A stretch of 64,000 nucleotides of DNA from an uncultured Gammaproteobacteria bacterium (GCA_938082545.1 CALKCL010000021.1:1-64000), one strand, 5' to 3'. Counted from the first letter of the stretch, positions 51,653 through 61,117 are shown. Made by a program: numbers and translations. The notes: a model not told the origin generated them from the sequence alone.

Positions 51653-53020
51653 ATGGATAGTTCTCGTCAAAAGAAATATTGGTCGATCTTTCTTCCAATA
51701 ATGTCAACATTTATAATTGTGTTCGCACTTAATCTGTGGATTCTAGAGAACCCACATCGGGTCGATTTAACTGCGGAACGTGTCTATAGTCCTGATGAAA
51801 AAGCCATAGCAATCTTAAATGCTCTAAAGGAACCGATTACGATCACTTTTTTTTATGATGCTCGCAGTCGTATGATGCAAGATGCCAAATATCTACTGAC
51901 ACAATATAGTCAAATATCTCCATTCATTACTTTCAATTCTTACGACCCTGCCCTAGAGCCATCGGTTGCAGAAAAATACCAAGTCAAGTTTGCAGGTAGT
52001 GCGATATTCCAAACGAAAGACAGAAAGATTTTAGTGAACAAACCGAATGAAACAGAATTTCTTAATGCTATTATTCGCGTCGCCAGCGATGCGATGGGTA
52101 CCGTTTGTTTCTCAGACGGTCACGTAGAAAGCAACCCACTTAGCTTGCAATCTCACGATCACTACGAGAATCAAGCTCATGGGCATGATCATGCTAGCGG
52201 AGGAAAGCTGCTATTGCTTCACGAGAGGCATGGTATGGGCATGGCCCGAAATGCATTAGAAGTGCTGGGTTATAGTGTTGAGCAACGTCAATTAACGCGA
52301 CAGTCAAATTCGTTAGAACAATGTTCTCTAGTAGTGGTGGCTTCTCCTCAGACTGCATTTTCAGAAAAAGAACGGGTGCAATTAGAAAATTTTTCTGAAG
52401 AAGGCGGGGCACTGTTGCTTCTCCTCGAACCAGGTGTCACTACTGGTTTAGAACCTATGCTGGCGGCGCGTGGTATAGCAATTAGCAAGGCTCGCGTGAT
52501 CGACCCAGAACGATACTATTGGACTGACAAAGCGACGCCGGCTATTAGTGACTATGAGCGGCACAGGATAACTAGAAACCTGCCTATGACCTTTTTTCCT
52601 GGGGTGGCCGAATTATCTCCTCTTCCAAGGACTAAGAATACAATAAATGCTACTACACCTTTGGCTTTCACGAGCAGCTCAGGAGTTCTCGAATTGTCCT
52701 CAAGTTCTGAAGGAAAGCGTCGCGCATTAGCAGTGCTCGCAAGTAATGCTGATAAACACGGAAATATGGTTGTGGTTGGCGACGGCGATTTTGCAACAAA
52801 TTCTTTTTATGGAGCGGTAGGTAACAGTCAGTTTTTTTTGAATATAGTGAGTGAGCTCTTAGCTCATGAAAATTTAGTCAATCTTTCTCCCCGAAATTAT
52901 CAGGTTGCTACTTTGAGGCTGACCAATAATCAAATGCAAATAGTATTTTTTATGACCACGGTTCTGGGGCCATTATGTTTAATGTTGATTGGGTTGCTGA
53001 TCTGGCGCAGTCGTCGCTGA
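51653..53020 (+). CDS. GldG-like ABC-type transport system accessory protein
   Basis: The 455-residue protein has an N-terminal membrane anchor (YWSIFLPIMSTFIIVFALNLWI), then VDLTAERVYSPDEKAIAIL and ITFFYDARS, typical of the GldG ABC-transport-associated domain, and a C-terminal membrane helix (VFFMTTVLGPLCLMLIGLLIW). The soluble part faces the periplasm. A His-rich stretch (HDHYENQAHGHDHASG) near residue 180 could bind metal. The ATG at 51653 lies 2 bases after the permease stop; earlier in-frame codons overlap the permease. Confidence 0.9.
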   Translation: MDSSRQKKYWSIFLPIMSTFIIVFALNLWILENPHRVDLTAERVYSPDEKAIAILNALKEPITITFFYDARSRMMQDAKYLLTQYSQISPFITFNSYDPALEPSVAEKYQVKFAGSAIFQTKDRKILVNKPNETEFLNAIIRVASDAMGTVCFSDGHVESNPLSLQSHDHYENQAHGHDHASGGKLLLLHERHGMGMARNALEVLGYSVEQRQLTRQSNSLEQCSLVVVASPQTAFSEKERVQLENFSEEGGALLLLLEPGVTTGLEPMLAARGIAISKARVIDPERYYWTDKATPAISDYERHRITRNLPMTFFPGVAELSPLPRTKNTINATTPLAFTSSSGVLELSSSSEGKRRALAVLASNADKHGNMVVVGDGDFATNSFYGAVGNSQFFLNIVSELLAHENLVNLSPRNYQVATLRLTNNQMQIVFFMTTVLGPLCLMLIGLLIWRSRR

Positions 53021-53021
53021 T

Positions 53022-53549
53022 ATGAAATATTTTTGGCTGGCGGTCTTGTCAATTGGTTTGATTCTATTAGCCATTCTTTTTGTAAATAAAGATAAGCGAA
53101 GCCAAGAAAATGTTATAGAAGAAGAGCAAGTGACATATCTATTAGGGGGAAAATCAGCCTCATTAAGTAAGCTATCAATTATTGATAATGCAAAACAAAT
53201 TGATATTACAAAAATAAATGACATTTGGTTTCATGAGAGTTTAGAAAGTGGTCTCGCTCAACCCAATGAAAAATTATCTAAGCAGATATCTATGTTGATG
53301 ATCGCAAAAATAGAAAGGGAATTTTTGGTGGCTAGTGAGACTCTTTCTGATTATGGAGTATCCGCTGATTCAAGTAAAATCCTGTTAACTTTTCAGGATG
53401 GTGACGAAAAGCTCGAGTTTCTTATAGGTGCCATCGCTCCTGATAGCTTCGGGCAATATCTTTACCAAGAGAAAAGAAAGAGGATTATTATTATTCCTAC
53501 TTTTCAAGCAGAGAATATACTATCTATGGGAAGCCCTACGCTGCGGTGA
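53022..53549 (+). CDS. DUF4340-like protein of the Gld-like ABC locus
   Basis: The 175-residue protein starts with a membrane segment (YFWLAVLSIGLILLAILFVN) and has a single DUF4340-like periplasmic repeat ending LTFQDGDEKLEFLIGA. DUF4340 proteins commonly follow GldG-like genes; this one is short. It starts 1 base after the GldG-like stop and is the last gene of the set. Function is unknown beyond association with the exporter. Confidence 0.78.
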   Translation: MKYFWLAVLSIGLILLAILFVNKDKRSQENVIEEEQVTYLLGGKSASLSKLSIIDNAKQIDITKINDIWFHESLESGLAQPNEKLSKQISMLMIAKIEREFLVASETLSDYGVSADSSKILLTFQDGDEKLEFLIGAIAPDSFGQYLYQEKRKRIIIIPTFQAENILSMGSPTLR

Positions 53550-53601
53550 AATTGAAATAATCGTTGTTGTAATAAATAGGTCAAGTCTCTAGGCTAGAAG
53601 A

Positions 53602-54957
53602 ATGCGCAACACTACTTTGACACACAAGTTAAAAATGATTTCTCATCGTCTTTTTTCTCATGGCATCACGATAGCATTAATTGCAGTCGCACCACTTGAG
53701 GCTCGCGAATTTTCTGACCGAGACGGTCGCTCTATTACAGCTGAAATACAATTTTTAGGGGGGCTCCAGTACGGGACAGGCATCAACTTTGGTTATGGAG
53801 CGATAGATACACCAGGAGAGACTAAAAGAGCCACGCTATCAGTTGCCGCAAAGCCAAAGATAGGATTGAGTTGGGAGTTAGACGCATTAGAGCTCTATAG
53901 CGATTTTTCTATGGTCGCTGCAACAACTACGCTCGATGGTGAGCTGTCTGGTGCAATCGTTCGATCTGGGGATCAAGCGGTGGAGACAGACTCGACGAAA
54001 ATCGGACTGCGTTATGGTGTTTTTGACTTCTCCGTGGGAGGGCAGGAATTCACGGTAGGTGATGGATTTGTCATTGGAGATGGGAATTTCAACAAAGGTG
54101 GCGCTGACGGGCAGTACTGGATAGGGGCATTCTCAGCTTGGCGTAATAGTGCTGTTTTGCGGGTTGACACAAGCCCAATAAAAGCAGATTTCTTCTGGTT
54201 GAGAACAGACGATGACCTTGGTGACGCTCGGGTCGCTGGTATTAATATTGAAACCTCCGCACAAGTGTCTCGAAGAGGAACTCTAGGATTGATGTATGCC
54301 TCTATTTTCGATGAAGAGGGTTTGTCCCTAGAGGGGATGAAGGTCTTTAGCGTAAGAGGCGCTGATATTCGAATACCAGGTGTACGCCATATGAAGTTTT
54401 TTGGCGAATATGTAATGGAGCGTGGTCGTAGTGATCTGACTGGAAAGAAAAATCAGGGGAATGCGTGGTACATCGAAGGCAATTACCAGTGGGCGAATTT
54501 TTCTTGGCGTCCTACTCTTTTCTATCGTTATTCTCGCTTTTCTGGAGAGAAATCGGAGACGAATGCTACTGAGGAATATCGAGGTTTGTTTTTTACTATC
54601 TTTAAAAGAGATTGGGATACTTGGTATCAAGGCGAAGTGGCTGGTGAATTCCACCTTTTCAACCAGAACCAAATCAGCCAGATGGCTAAAGTTAAAGTTT
54701 TTCCTAGATCTGATCTGTCTTTAGGCTTTTGGTATTACTCCCATGACTTAGATACTCCGCATTATTTTGGAAAAAATGTGTCAGATACCGATTGGTCAGA
54801 TGAGATAAATTTAGCTGTGGAGTACTTTCCGACTAAAAATTTATACACATATCTAGGATTTGCCTGGGCTCGACCGCATCAAGCTGCAACTGAGGTTTTT
54901 GAATCTGACGACGATACTTTTGTTATACAGACTTATATATCTTTCACCTATCAATGA
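53602..54957 (+). CDS. Outer-membrane beta-barrel protein (alginate-export-like), unknown substrate
   Basis: The 451-residue protein has a signal peptide ending near PLEAREF, then alternating amphipathic strands with many aromatic residues and a C-terminus TYISFTYQ, which fits an outer-membrane barrel. The repeated pattern FWLRTDDDLGDARVAGINIE and FGEYVMERGRSDL is reminiscent of alginate-export-family porins, but I do not recognise a specific member. The start is the ATG at 53602 or the ATG at 53635, 11 codons later. It lies 52 bases after the ABC locus and may provide its outer-membrane channel; that is inference. Confidence 0.7.
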   Translation: MRNTTLTHKLKMISHRLFSHGITIALIAVAPLEAREFSDRDGRSITAEIQFLGGLQYGTGINFGYGAIDTPGETKRATLSVAAKPKIGLSWELDALELYSDFSMVAATTTLDGELSGAIVRSGDQAVETDSTKIGLRYGVFDFSVGGQEFTVGDGFVIGDGNFNKGGADGQYWIGAFSAWRNSAVLRVDTSPIKADFFWLRTDDDLGDARVAGINIETSAQVSRRGTLGLMYASIFDEEGLSLEGMKVFSVRGADIRIPGVRHMKFFGEYVMERGRSDLTGKKNQGNAWYIEGNYQWANFSWRPTLFYRYSRFSGEKSETNATEEYRGLFFTIFKRDWDTWYQGEVAGEFHLFNQNQISQMAKVKVFPRSDLSLGFWYYSHDLDTPHYFGKNVSDTDWSDEINLAVEYFPTKNLYTYLGFAWARPHQAATEVFESDDDTFVIQTYISFTYQ

Positions 54958-54979
54958 GAGCTAAAGGTAGTCTTTGAAA

Positions 54980-55014
54980 TTCGCGCACCCAATGGATGTC
55001 ATTAGGTGCACGAA
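54980..55014. terminator. Hairpin between convergent genes
   Basis: A 10-base stem with one mismatch (54980-54989 with 55005-55014), then after a single mismatch an inner 4-base stem (AATG with CATT) around the loop GATGT, lies between the barrel gene and the aldehyde dehydrogenase gene. No U-run follows on the plus strand; a short one (TTTC) follows on the minus strand. Terminator function is likely. Confidence 0.6.
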
Positions 55015-55033
55015 TAAGAATACTCGCTTATAG

Positions 55034-56509
55034 TTAAACTGACATGCAGAGGTACTTCATTTCAAGATAATCTTCGATGCCGTGGTGGCTACCTTCACGT
55101 CCCAGTCCTGATTGTTTGACGCCACCAAATGGCGCGACTTCGGTTGAGATTAGTCCGGTGTTTATACCTACCATCCCATACTCTAGTGCCTCAGCGACTT
55201 TATAAACACGGGAAAGATTGTTTGCATAAAAGTAGCTTGCCAGACCGAAGATTGTATCGTTAGCTAGAGCAATCACTTCATCCTCGTCTTTGAATCTAAA
55301 TAAAGGAGCAAAAGGTCCGAAGGTTTCCTCGCTTGAGCAAGCCATATCTTTAGTAGCACCGGTTATAATAGTAGGTTTCAAGAAGTTCCCTGAATCTTCT
55401 TCAGCAGTGTCGCCTAAGACAACGATTGCTCCTTTAGCCTTAGCATCAGCTATATGCTCATGCACTTTCACCACTGCATCATGATTAATCAATGGTCCAA
55501 GCACCGTGCCCTCTTCTAATCCATCACCAACTTTCATTTCTTTCACAGCAGCAATCAGCTTTTGGGTGAACTCTTCATATACACCATCTTGTATATAGAT
55601 TCGATTGGCACACACACAAGTCTGACCATTGTTACGGAATTTACACATGATGGCACCCTCAACAGCAGCATCCAAGTCTGCATCATCGAAGACGATGAAC
55701 GGTGCATTACCACCCAACTCCATGGAGCATTTCATAACCTGAGCTGCTGCTTGACGCAATAAGATTCGACCCACTTCTGTGGAGCCGGTAAAGGTTAATT
55801 TACGGACTATAGGATTCTCGCAGAATTCTTTACCGATTTCAGAGGCTTTAGATGAAGGGATGAACGACAAAACACCTTTTGGAATTCCTGCCCTGTCAGC
55901 TAGTACACCCATTGCTAACGCTGACAGCGGCGTTTCAGTAGCTGGTCGGGCAACGAAAGCACATCCTGCAGCAAGTGCTGGAGCGGCTTTACGGGTTATC
56001 ATAGTATTCGGGAAGTTCCACGGCGTAATTGACGCAGCGACTCCTATGGGTTGCTTAATAACTGTGATCCTCTTATCAGGCAGATGACCAGGGATGGTTT
56101 CTCCATATATACGTTTGGCTTCTTCCGCATAAAATTCTATAAAAGACGCTCCGTAGTCAATTTCGCCTCTTGCTTCTGCTAGTGGTTTGCCTTGCTCTGT
56201 AGTTAGGATGATGGCTAGATCTTCCCGATTCTCCATCATGAGATCAAACCATCTTCTTAAGATCTTGGCACGATCTTTCCCTGTGAGTTTGGCCCACAAT
56301 TTTTGGGCGTCATTCGCTTTTTCGATTGCTTGATTTGCCTGCGCACGACTCATGTCGGCTACTTTGGCGATGACATCACCTTTTGATGGATTTATAACAT
56401 CAAAAGTTGCGTTATTTTGGCCGTCAGTCCATTCCCCTGCTAGATAGCCTTTCGTGACGAGCAAACTTGGATCTTTTAACTTTGATTGCAAGTTTGCCAG
56501 TTTAGTCAT
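55034..56509 (-). CDS. gabD: NAD(P)-dependent succinate-semialdehyde dehydrogenase
   Basis: The 491-residue ALDH has FTGSTEVGRILL, MELGGNAPFIVFDDADLD with the catalytic Glu, GQTCVCANR with the nucleophilic Cys, and the C-terminal EVAPFGGVKQSGLGREGS, all typical of GabD-type succinate-semialdehyde dehydrogenases. The frame is open 21 codons further, but the ATG ending at 56509 has AGGAG 9 bases upstream and gives the family length. A broader aldehyde dehydrogenase role remains possible. It is a single-gene unit, with a long intergenic stretch upstream that holds a MoaD-like pseudogene. Confidence 0.92.
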   Translation of the reverse strand: MTKLANLQSKLKDPSLLVTKGYLAGEWTDGQNNATFDVINPSKGDVIAKVADMSRAQANQAIEKANDAQKLWAKLTGKDRAKILRRWFDLMMENREDLAIILTTEQGKPLAEARGEIDYGASFIEFYAEEAKRIYGETIPGHLPDKRITVIKQPIGVAASITPWNFPNTMITRKAAPALAAGCAFVARPATETPLSALAMGVLADRAGIPKGVLSFIPSSKASEIGKEFCENPIVRKLTFTGSTEVGRILLRQAAAQVMKCSMELGGNAPFIVFDDADLDAAVEGAIMCKFRNNGQTCVCANRIYIQDGVYEEFTQKLIAAVKEMKVGDGLEEGTVLGPLINHDAVVKVHEHIADAKAKGAIVVLGDTAEEDSGNFLKPTIITGATKDMACSSEETFGPFAPLFRFKDEDEVIALANDTIFGLASYFYANNLSRVYKVAEALEYGMVGINTGLISTEVAPFGGVKQSGLGREGSHHGIEDYLEMKYLCMSV

Positions 56510-56816
56510 TTCGCGGTTGCTCCTAACTTCGAGATCGTCGGTATGGAGGGCACAGTAATTGCCTTTAGCCACTAGACGACTCGAGTTTTTGTAAAGCCAT
56601 TACCCAGAGGAATGGACGTTTTGATTATAAAATTTAAGGTATATCTGTATTTGCGCGCACATATCACCATAGGATTTGTTGTTTGGCAACTGATATTTAA
56701 TACGATAGAAAACTGGTGTGAACGACAGCGATGGACTCACCTCCAGCCTGGCGTTTTCATATCTAGTGCAATTAATTTATAGCGAGGGAATATTTTTCGA
56801 AAAATGTTTTAACTAT

Positions 56817-57003
56817 CCTATCAATAGAGGACAAGAAACATACTTCGCTAGTAGGTTCTACGTCTTGTAATTTCTATTCTTGGAATATTTTGCCATCAAC
56901 TGCAACAGCTAATCCATGATTTAGACGGTCGCCTAACCCTGGAAATTACAGCTCTAACGTCTTAACTATTTCCCGTATACCGGTCCCAGCTATGTTGCGC
57001 AGT
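56817..57003 (-). pseudogene. Decayed MoaD-like gene, paralogue of the gene at 58085-58333
   Basis: In minus-strand reading this stretch translates as GIREIVKTLEL, stop, FPGLGDRLNHGLAVAVDGKIFQE, stop, KLQDVEPTSEVCFLSSIDR. It aligns residue by residue with the intact MoaD-like protein 1.3 kb away (DIREIVKKLELQFPGLRERLNQGL onward), with Gln changed to TAA and Trp to TAG. The N-terminal third and the terminal Gly-Gly are lost. The remaining 56510-56816 contains only the upstream region of the aldehyde dehydrogenase; I see no other gene there. Confidence 0.85.
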
Positions 57004-57075
57004 CTTTTATCTCTGTAACAAATGTTCTTTATGACATATGATGCGCCGTTGAGATCACAACGGACGCTGACAGCA

Positions 57076-57975
57076 ATGCCATTTCATAAAGACAGACACG
57101 AGAGCCGAAAATCCCTCCTGTTATTAACCCTCGCTTTTCTTTTACTGTTTGGGGGATATGCGGAAGCGCGCGTATGGGCAACAGCAGCCGCATGTGGAAA
57201 AGTTATCACAGGCGGTGCTGGTGGGATGTGTCAGCTAACCCCCGAAGCTTATTACACTACTATTTATGAAATGTCAGTATGCACGCTTGATCCAATGGAT
57301 GAAGATGTTTTGGACAGAAGCACGTGCGAATTGATATGGAGTAAAACGGCTGGCCAAGAAGTCGATCCCGTCGCGATGAGGTCTGGGGCGCAAACGTTGC
57401 CTGGAACGGTGTCTAGGCCAAAGAACGGAACATACGGATTTATGATGGCGGTGTTGAGTAAAAAAATTGGAACTAAGTTCTCCTTAGAGATAGAAGGCTC
57501 ATCTGGAACAGATGGAACATACTATACTACTGCCACTAAGTTTCGAGATAATGGTTTGGGGACAACGGATGTGGCCAGCTATGCAACGACCACAGATGAT
57601 GTTTATAATTTTGATCAGACCAGCGATAAAGTGTGCGACCCCAAGATCGAAGTTGATATGGGAGCTCTCGGCTATGTAACAGCATGGCTAGTGGATAGTT
57701 CTTTGGCGGTCACGGAGACTTTTGAAGAGGTAGAAATAATAGGGAATGCTGCAGAAGGCACATACACTGCGCACCGCTGCGCAAACGCAGCGAAGTTACT
57801 TGGTGTTACAGAGCTTAAAAAGGCAATTACCGTTTCCAATAAAACCTCGTCAATTAACCTTGCATTGAAAGTTACCGACAACGCAGGACTAGCAATAGAT
57901 ACCGATGGGGATGGAGATCCCGATGCACTACAGACAGGACCCTGGGTAGGATATATCACGGCAACTGAGGAATAA
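57076..57975 (+). CDS. Secreted hypothetical protein
   Basis: The predicted 299-residue protein starts MPFHKDRHESRKSLLLLTLA, a charged N-terminus then a hydrophobic Sec signal core ending near GGYAEARV. The mature part is Thr/Ser/Gly-rich with Cys pairs (AACGKVITGGAGGMCQL, CTLD, CELIW) and ends with a calcium-binding-like DTDGDGDPD. I do not recognise the family. A start at 57022, 18 codons earlier, is also open. It lies between the MoaD-like pseudogene and the molybdoenzyme operon and is convergent with the latter. Function unknown. Confidence 0.6.
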   Translation: MPFHKDRHESRKSLLLLTLAFLLLFGGYAEARVWATAAACGKVITGGAGGMCQLTPEAYYTTIYEMSVCTLDPMDEDVLDRSTCELIWSKTAGQEVDPVAMRSGAQTLPGTVSRPKNGTYGFMMAVLSKKIGTKFSLEIEGSSGTDGTYYTTATKFRDNGLGTTDVASYATTTDDVYNFDQTSDKVCDPKIEVDMGALGYVTAWLVDSSLAVTETFEEVEIIGNAAEGTYTAHRCANAAKLLGVTELKKAITVSNKTSSINLALKVTDNAGLAIDTDGDGDPDALQTGPWVGYITATEE

Positions 57976-58004
57976 TTACTGTCGAGCTAGGTAGTTTCGG
58001 CTGC

Positions 58005-58027
58005 AAGAAAAAGCATCTCTGGGATGC
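58005..58027 (-). terminator. Rho-independent-type terminator of the molybdoenzyme operon
   Basis: On the minus strand GCATC and GATGC (5-base stem, loop CCAGA) are followed by TTTTTCTT. It lies 58 bases past the stop of the MoaD-like gene. The stem is short but the T-run is typical. Confidence 0.45.
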
Positions 58028-58084
58028 CTGCTTGGGTAGAACTGTCAGGAATGTTTGTCCGATAGAAGAATCACCGTTGACTAA

Positions 58085-58333
58085 TTATCCTCCTTCTATA
58101 GCAGGCAAGAAATATACTTCGCTATCGGTTTCCACTTCTTGTAATAGCCAGTCTTGGAATATTTCACCGTCAATCGCGACAGCCAGACCTTGATTCAATC
58201 GTTCCCTAAGCCCAGGGAATTGCAATTCTAGCTTCTTCACTATCTCGCGGATATCGCTTCCAGAGACATCGTGGCCTCTCTCGCCATGGCAATGTGAGCG
58301 AGCGACCTCGATGGGAAGAGTTACTTTGGCCAT
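58085..58333 (-). CDS. MoaD/ThiS-family sulfur-carrier-like protein
   Basis: The 82-residue protein shows the ubiquitin-like MoaD pattern: an IREIVKKLELQFPGLRERL helix, AVAIDGEIFQDWLLQEV, a VYFLPAIEGG end, and the C-terminal Gly-Gly that is thiocarboxylated. It is the last gene of the molybdoenzyme operon, 15 bases after the molybdenum-binding subunit gene. It could supply sulfur for cofactor or protein maturation; which acceptor is inference. A disabled paralogue lies at 56817-57003. Confidence 0.85.
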   Translation of the reverse strand: MAKVTLPIEVARSHCHGERGHDVSGSDIREIVKKLELQFPGLRERLNQGLAVAIDGEIFQDWLLQEVETDSEVYFLPAIEGG

Positions 58334-58348
58334 ACGCGCTGCTCGCCG

Positions 58349-60637
58349 TTAATCAGCTGCGTCTATAGTGGCCAGTATTTTTGGTGGGGACATCGGAAGA
58401 TCTGCCATCCGGATCCCGATTGCATGTGATACTGCATTCGCCACCGCGCCTAGAGGAGGTACGATAGGTACCTCGCCGACACCTCTGACTCCATAAGGAT
58501 GCCCTGGGTTGGGGACCTCAACTATAACGGTATCTATCATTGGCATGTCAGAAGCCACGGGAACCCTGTAATCAAGAAACCCAGTATTTTGGAGTTGCCC
58601 ATCTTTACTGTAGACATACTCCTCATTAAGCGCCCAGCCTATCCCTTGTACTGCACCACCTTGCATTTGACCTTCTACGTAGGCTGGGTGTATTGCAGTT
58701 CCCACATCTTGGACCGCTGTATATCGGAGAACCTGGACATAGCCAGTTTCTGGGTCGACCTCTACGTCACAAATATGCGTCGCGAAGGCTGCTCCAGCAC
58801 CTTTTGCATTGATATTTGCTTTACCACTAATTGCACCGCCGGTTTTCCCAGCCATTGCCGCAATTTCAGCAATGGTCATCGGCTTGTGAATATCAGTCTC
58901 AATACAAGTCGCAATACCATCCTTCCACTCTACCTGATCTATATCCACGTCCCAGACTTTAGCAGCCCGGCGCTTCATATCGTTAACGGCATCTTCTGCA
59001 GCCTCGACGACAGCTTTTCCCGTAGCAAACGTGACTCGACTTCCGCCTGTCAGATCTGAGAAGGGGACCGATTCTGTATCGGCGACTAAGGGTTTTATGT
59101 TGTCGTAATCTATGCCTAGTACTTCAGCTGCCATCAGTGCCATCGATGCTCTTGAGCCGCCAATGTCAGGGCTGCCGGTTGCAACAATGACGGTACCATC
59201 GGGGTTCACCATTACGGATGCTGAAGATTGTCCACCTATATTGAACCAAAACCCTGATGCGACTCCTCGTCCCTGATTGGGACCTAGTGGCATATTGTAG
59301 TGCTCGGTCGCCTTCGCTTGACGTAACGTCTCAAGGCAACCTATTTTAGGAAATTTGACGCCATAAGGTGCTTGTGTCCCTTCTACAGCGGCATTTTTTA
59401 TCCTGAGTTCAAGCGGATCGATACCTAGTGTGTCCGCCAATTCGTCCATAGCAGATTCTACTGCGAAAGCGGCAACGGGTGCACCCGGAGCGCGGTATGC
59501 GGCTGCTTGTGGACGATTAACTACGACGTCCCAACCAATGCATGAGACATGCTTTAAGTTGTAAGGTGCGAATCCAGTCATACAACCTAGTTTGACCGGT
59601 GAGCCTGCGAAGGCTCCGGCTTCATATTCCATTTCAAGTTCAGCGGCTACAAGTGTGCCATCTTTTTTAGCACCAATTTTTGCTCGAGCATGGCCACCTG
59701 ATGTCGGGCCAGTTGCCCGAAGGACTTCTTCACGAGTCATCACCATTTTAACTGGTCGACCAGATTGTCGAGATAAGAGTAGGGCAAGAGGTTCGAGGTA
59801 AACTTTAGTTTTTCCGCCAAATCCGCCACCAATTTCTGAAGGTATTACTTTGATTTTGGATGCATTCATTGCGCATAGCTTGGCCACGAATGCTCGTACC
59901 ATAAATTGTCCTTGGCTAGAACTCCAAATAGTCGCCATACCATCTGCTGAAACTTCTGCAACACAGGCATGAGGTTCTATATAGCCTTGGTGAACTGTTT
60001 GAGCTGTATAGTCACGCTCTACAATCACATCTGCATCTTTGAATGCTTCTGCAGCATTCCCCAGTTTAAGTTCGGCTCTACTGGCTACATTTGAAGACCG
60101 TTTAGGAACGGGATCCATGCCTTCTGTTTTCATTCCTTTGTGCAAAACAGGGGCATTTTTTTTCATGGCGTCAATTACGGTCATTACAGCTGGCAACACT
60201 TCGTATTCGATTTCGATTAATGCTGCAGCCTCCTCAGCAATTTTTATAGAGGTTGCCGCTACTGCCGCGACCGCATGGCCGTCGTAGAAAACTTTGTCGC
60301 GTGCAATTACATTCTGTGACATGTCATAAAAGCTAACAACGACTTCGCCTACCACTTTGTCAGACGGATCAATTTTCGGGAAATCTTGTCCCGTCACGAT
60401 TGCTTTTACGCCCTTCATTTTCAAGGCTTTTTCTATGTTGATACTTTTGATTTTTGCGTGGGCATGAGAGCTTCTAACGACTCGTCCGTGTATCATCCCA
60501 TTCGCAGTAAAATCTGCACCAAAATTAGCACGACCTGTCACTTTGTCGACGCCATCAGGGCGAATCGGGGATGTGCCGATGTAGCGGAATTTTTCCTTTC
60601 CTTCTATTGCTTCCAAGTGGTCCTTTTCGTTGCCCAT
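58349..60637 (-). CDS. Xanthine dehydrogenase-family protein, molybdenum-binding subunit
   Basis: The 762-residue subunit has the N-terminal GTSPIRPDGVDKVTGRANFG, IGGGFGGKTKVYLEPLALLL, and the C-terminal GVRGVGEVPIVPPLG with the conserved Glu that activates water. The active-site loop reads AYRAPGAP, so it is not a form I CO dehydrogenase (AYXCSFR) and differs from AYRGAGR of form II. It likely hydroxylates an aldehyde or N-heterocycle. It shares no intergenic base with the [2Fe-2S] gene upstream and has a GGAGAA site. Confidence 0.95.
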   Translation of the reverse strand: MGNEKDHLEAIEGKEKFRYIGTSPIRPDGVDKVTGRANFGADFTANGMIHGRVVRSSHAHAKIKSINIEKALKMKGVKAIVTGQDFPKIDPSDKVVGEVVVSFYDMSQNVIARDKVFYDGHAVAAVAATSIKIAEEAAALIEIEYEVLPAVMTVIDAMKKNAPVLHKGMKTEGMDPVPKRSSNVASRAELKLGNAAEAFKDADVIVERDYTAQTVHQGYIEPHACVAEVSADGMATIWSSSQGQFMVRAFVAKLCAMNASKIKVIPSEIGGGFGGKTKVYLEPLALLLSRQSGRPVKMVMTREEVLRATGPTSGGHARAKIGAKKDGTLVAAELEMEYEAGAFAGSPVKLGCMTGFAPYNLKHVSCIGWDVVVNRPQAAAYRAPGAPVAAFAVESAMDELADTLGIDPLELRIKNAAVEGTQAPYGVKFPKIGCLETLRQAKATEHYNMPLGPNQGRGVASGFWFNIGGQSSASVMVNPDGTVIVATGSPDIGGSRASMALMAAEVLGIDYDNIKPLVADTESVPFSDLTGGSRVTFATGKAVVEAAEDAVNDMKRRAAKVWDVDIDQVEWKDGIATCIETDIHKPMTIAEIAAMAGKTGGAISGKANINAKGAGAAFATHICDVEVDPETGYVQVLRYTAVQDVGTAIHPAYVEGQMQGGAVQGIGWALNEEYVYSKDGQLQNTGFLDYRVPVASDMPMIDTVIVEVPNPGHPYGVRGVGEVPIVPPLGAVANAVSHAIGIRMADLPMSPPKILATIDAAD

Positions 60638-61117
60638 TTAGGATTCTCCTCTCATTTCTGCGGCCGCTTTTTGTACAGCTGTAATTATTTTATCGTAACC
60701 TGTGCATCGACATAGATTTCCCGCTAACCAGTATCGTATTTCAGTCTCAGTCGGGTGTGGATTTTCTTTAAGTAGCGCTTTAGCTGCGACGATAAACCCT
60801 GGGGTACATATGCCACATTGTAGCGCTGCTTCTTGGAGGAAATGTTTTTGCAAAGGGTGGAGATCATCCCCTTTAGCCACTCCTTCAATGGTTTCAACTT
60901 TCTTTCCATTCACTTCAACTCCGAGCACGAGACAAGCACAGACAAGTCGTCCATCAAGTATGACGCTACATGCTCCACAGTCTCCTGACGAGCAGCCTTC
61001 TTTACTCCCTGTCAAACTTAATTCATCTCGAAGACAGTCTAGGAGTGTTTGTTCAGTTCCGCACAAGAACTCGGCAGGGTCTCCGTTTATTATTGCTTCT
61101 ACATGATGTTTAGCCAT
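60638..61117 (-). CDS. Xanthine dehydrogenase-family [2Fe-2S] subunit
   Basis: The 159-residue protein has both iron-sulfur domains: the plant-type GCSSGDCGACSVILDG with a later Cys in CACLVLG, and the C-terminal LQCGICTPGFI then LCRCTGYDKI. It passes electrons from the molybdenum centre to FAD. It begins directly after the FAD-subunit stop and ends at the molybdenum-subunit start. A GAGGAAAA site precedes the ATG. Confidence 0.96.
   Translation of the reverse strand: MAKHHVEAIINGDPAEFLCGTEQTLLDCLRDELSLTGSKEGCSSGDCGACSVILDGRLVCACLVLGVEVNGKKVETIEGVAKGDDLHPLQKHFLQEAALQCGICTPGFIVAAKALLKENPHPTETEIRYWLAGNLCRCTGYDKIITAVQKAAAEMRGES

Noticed and set aside
58499-59059. A 186-codon plus-strand frame
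   Set aside because: It is antisense to the molybdenum-binding subunit and shows no protein family pattern.
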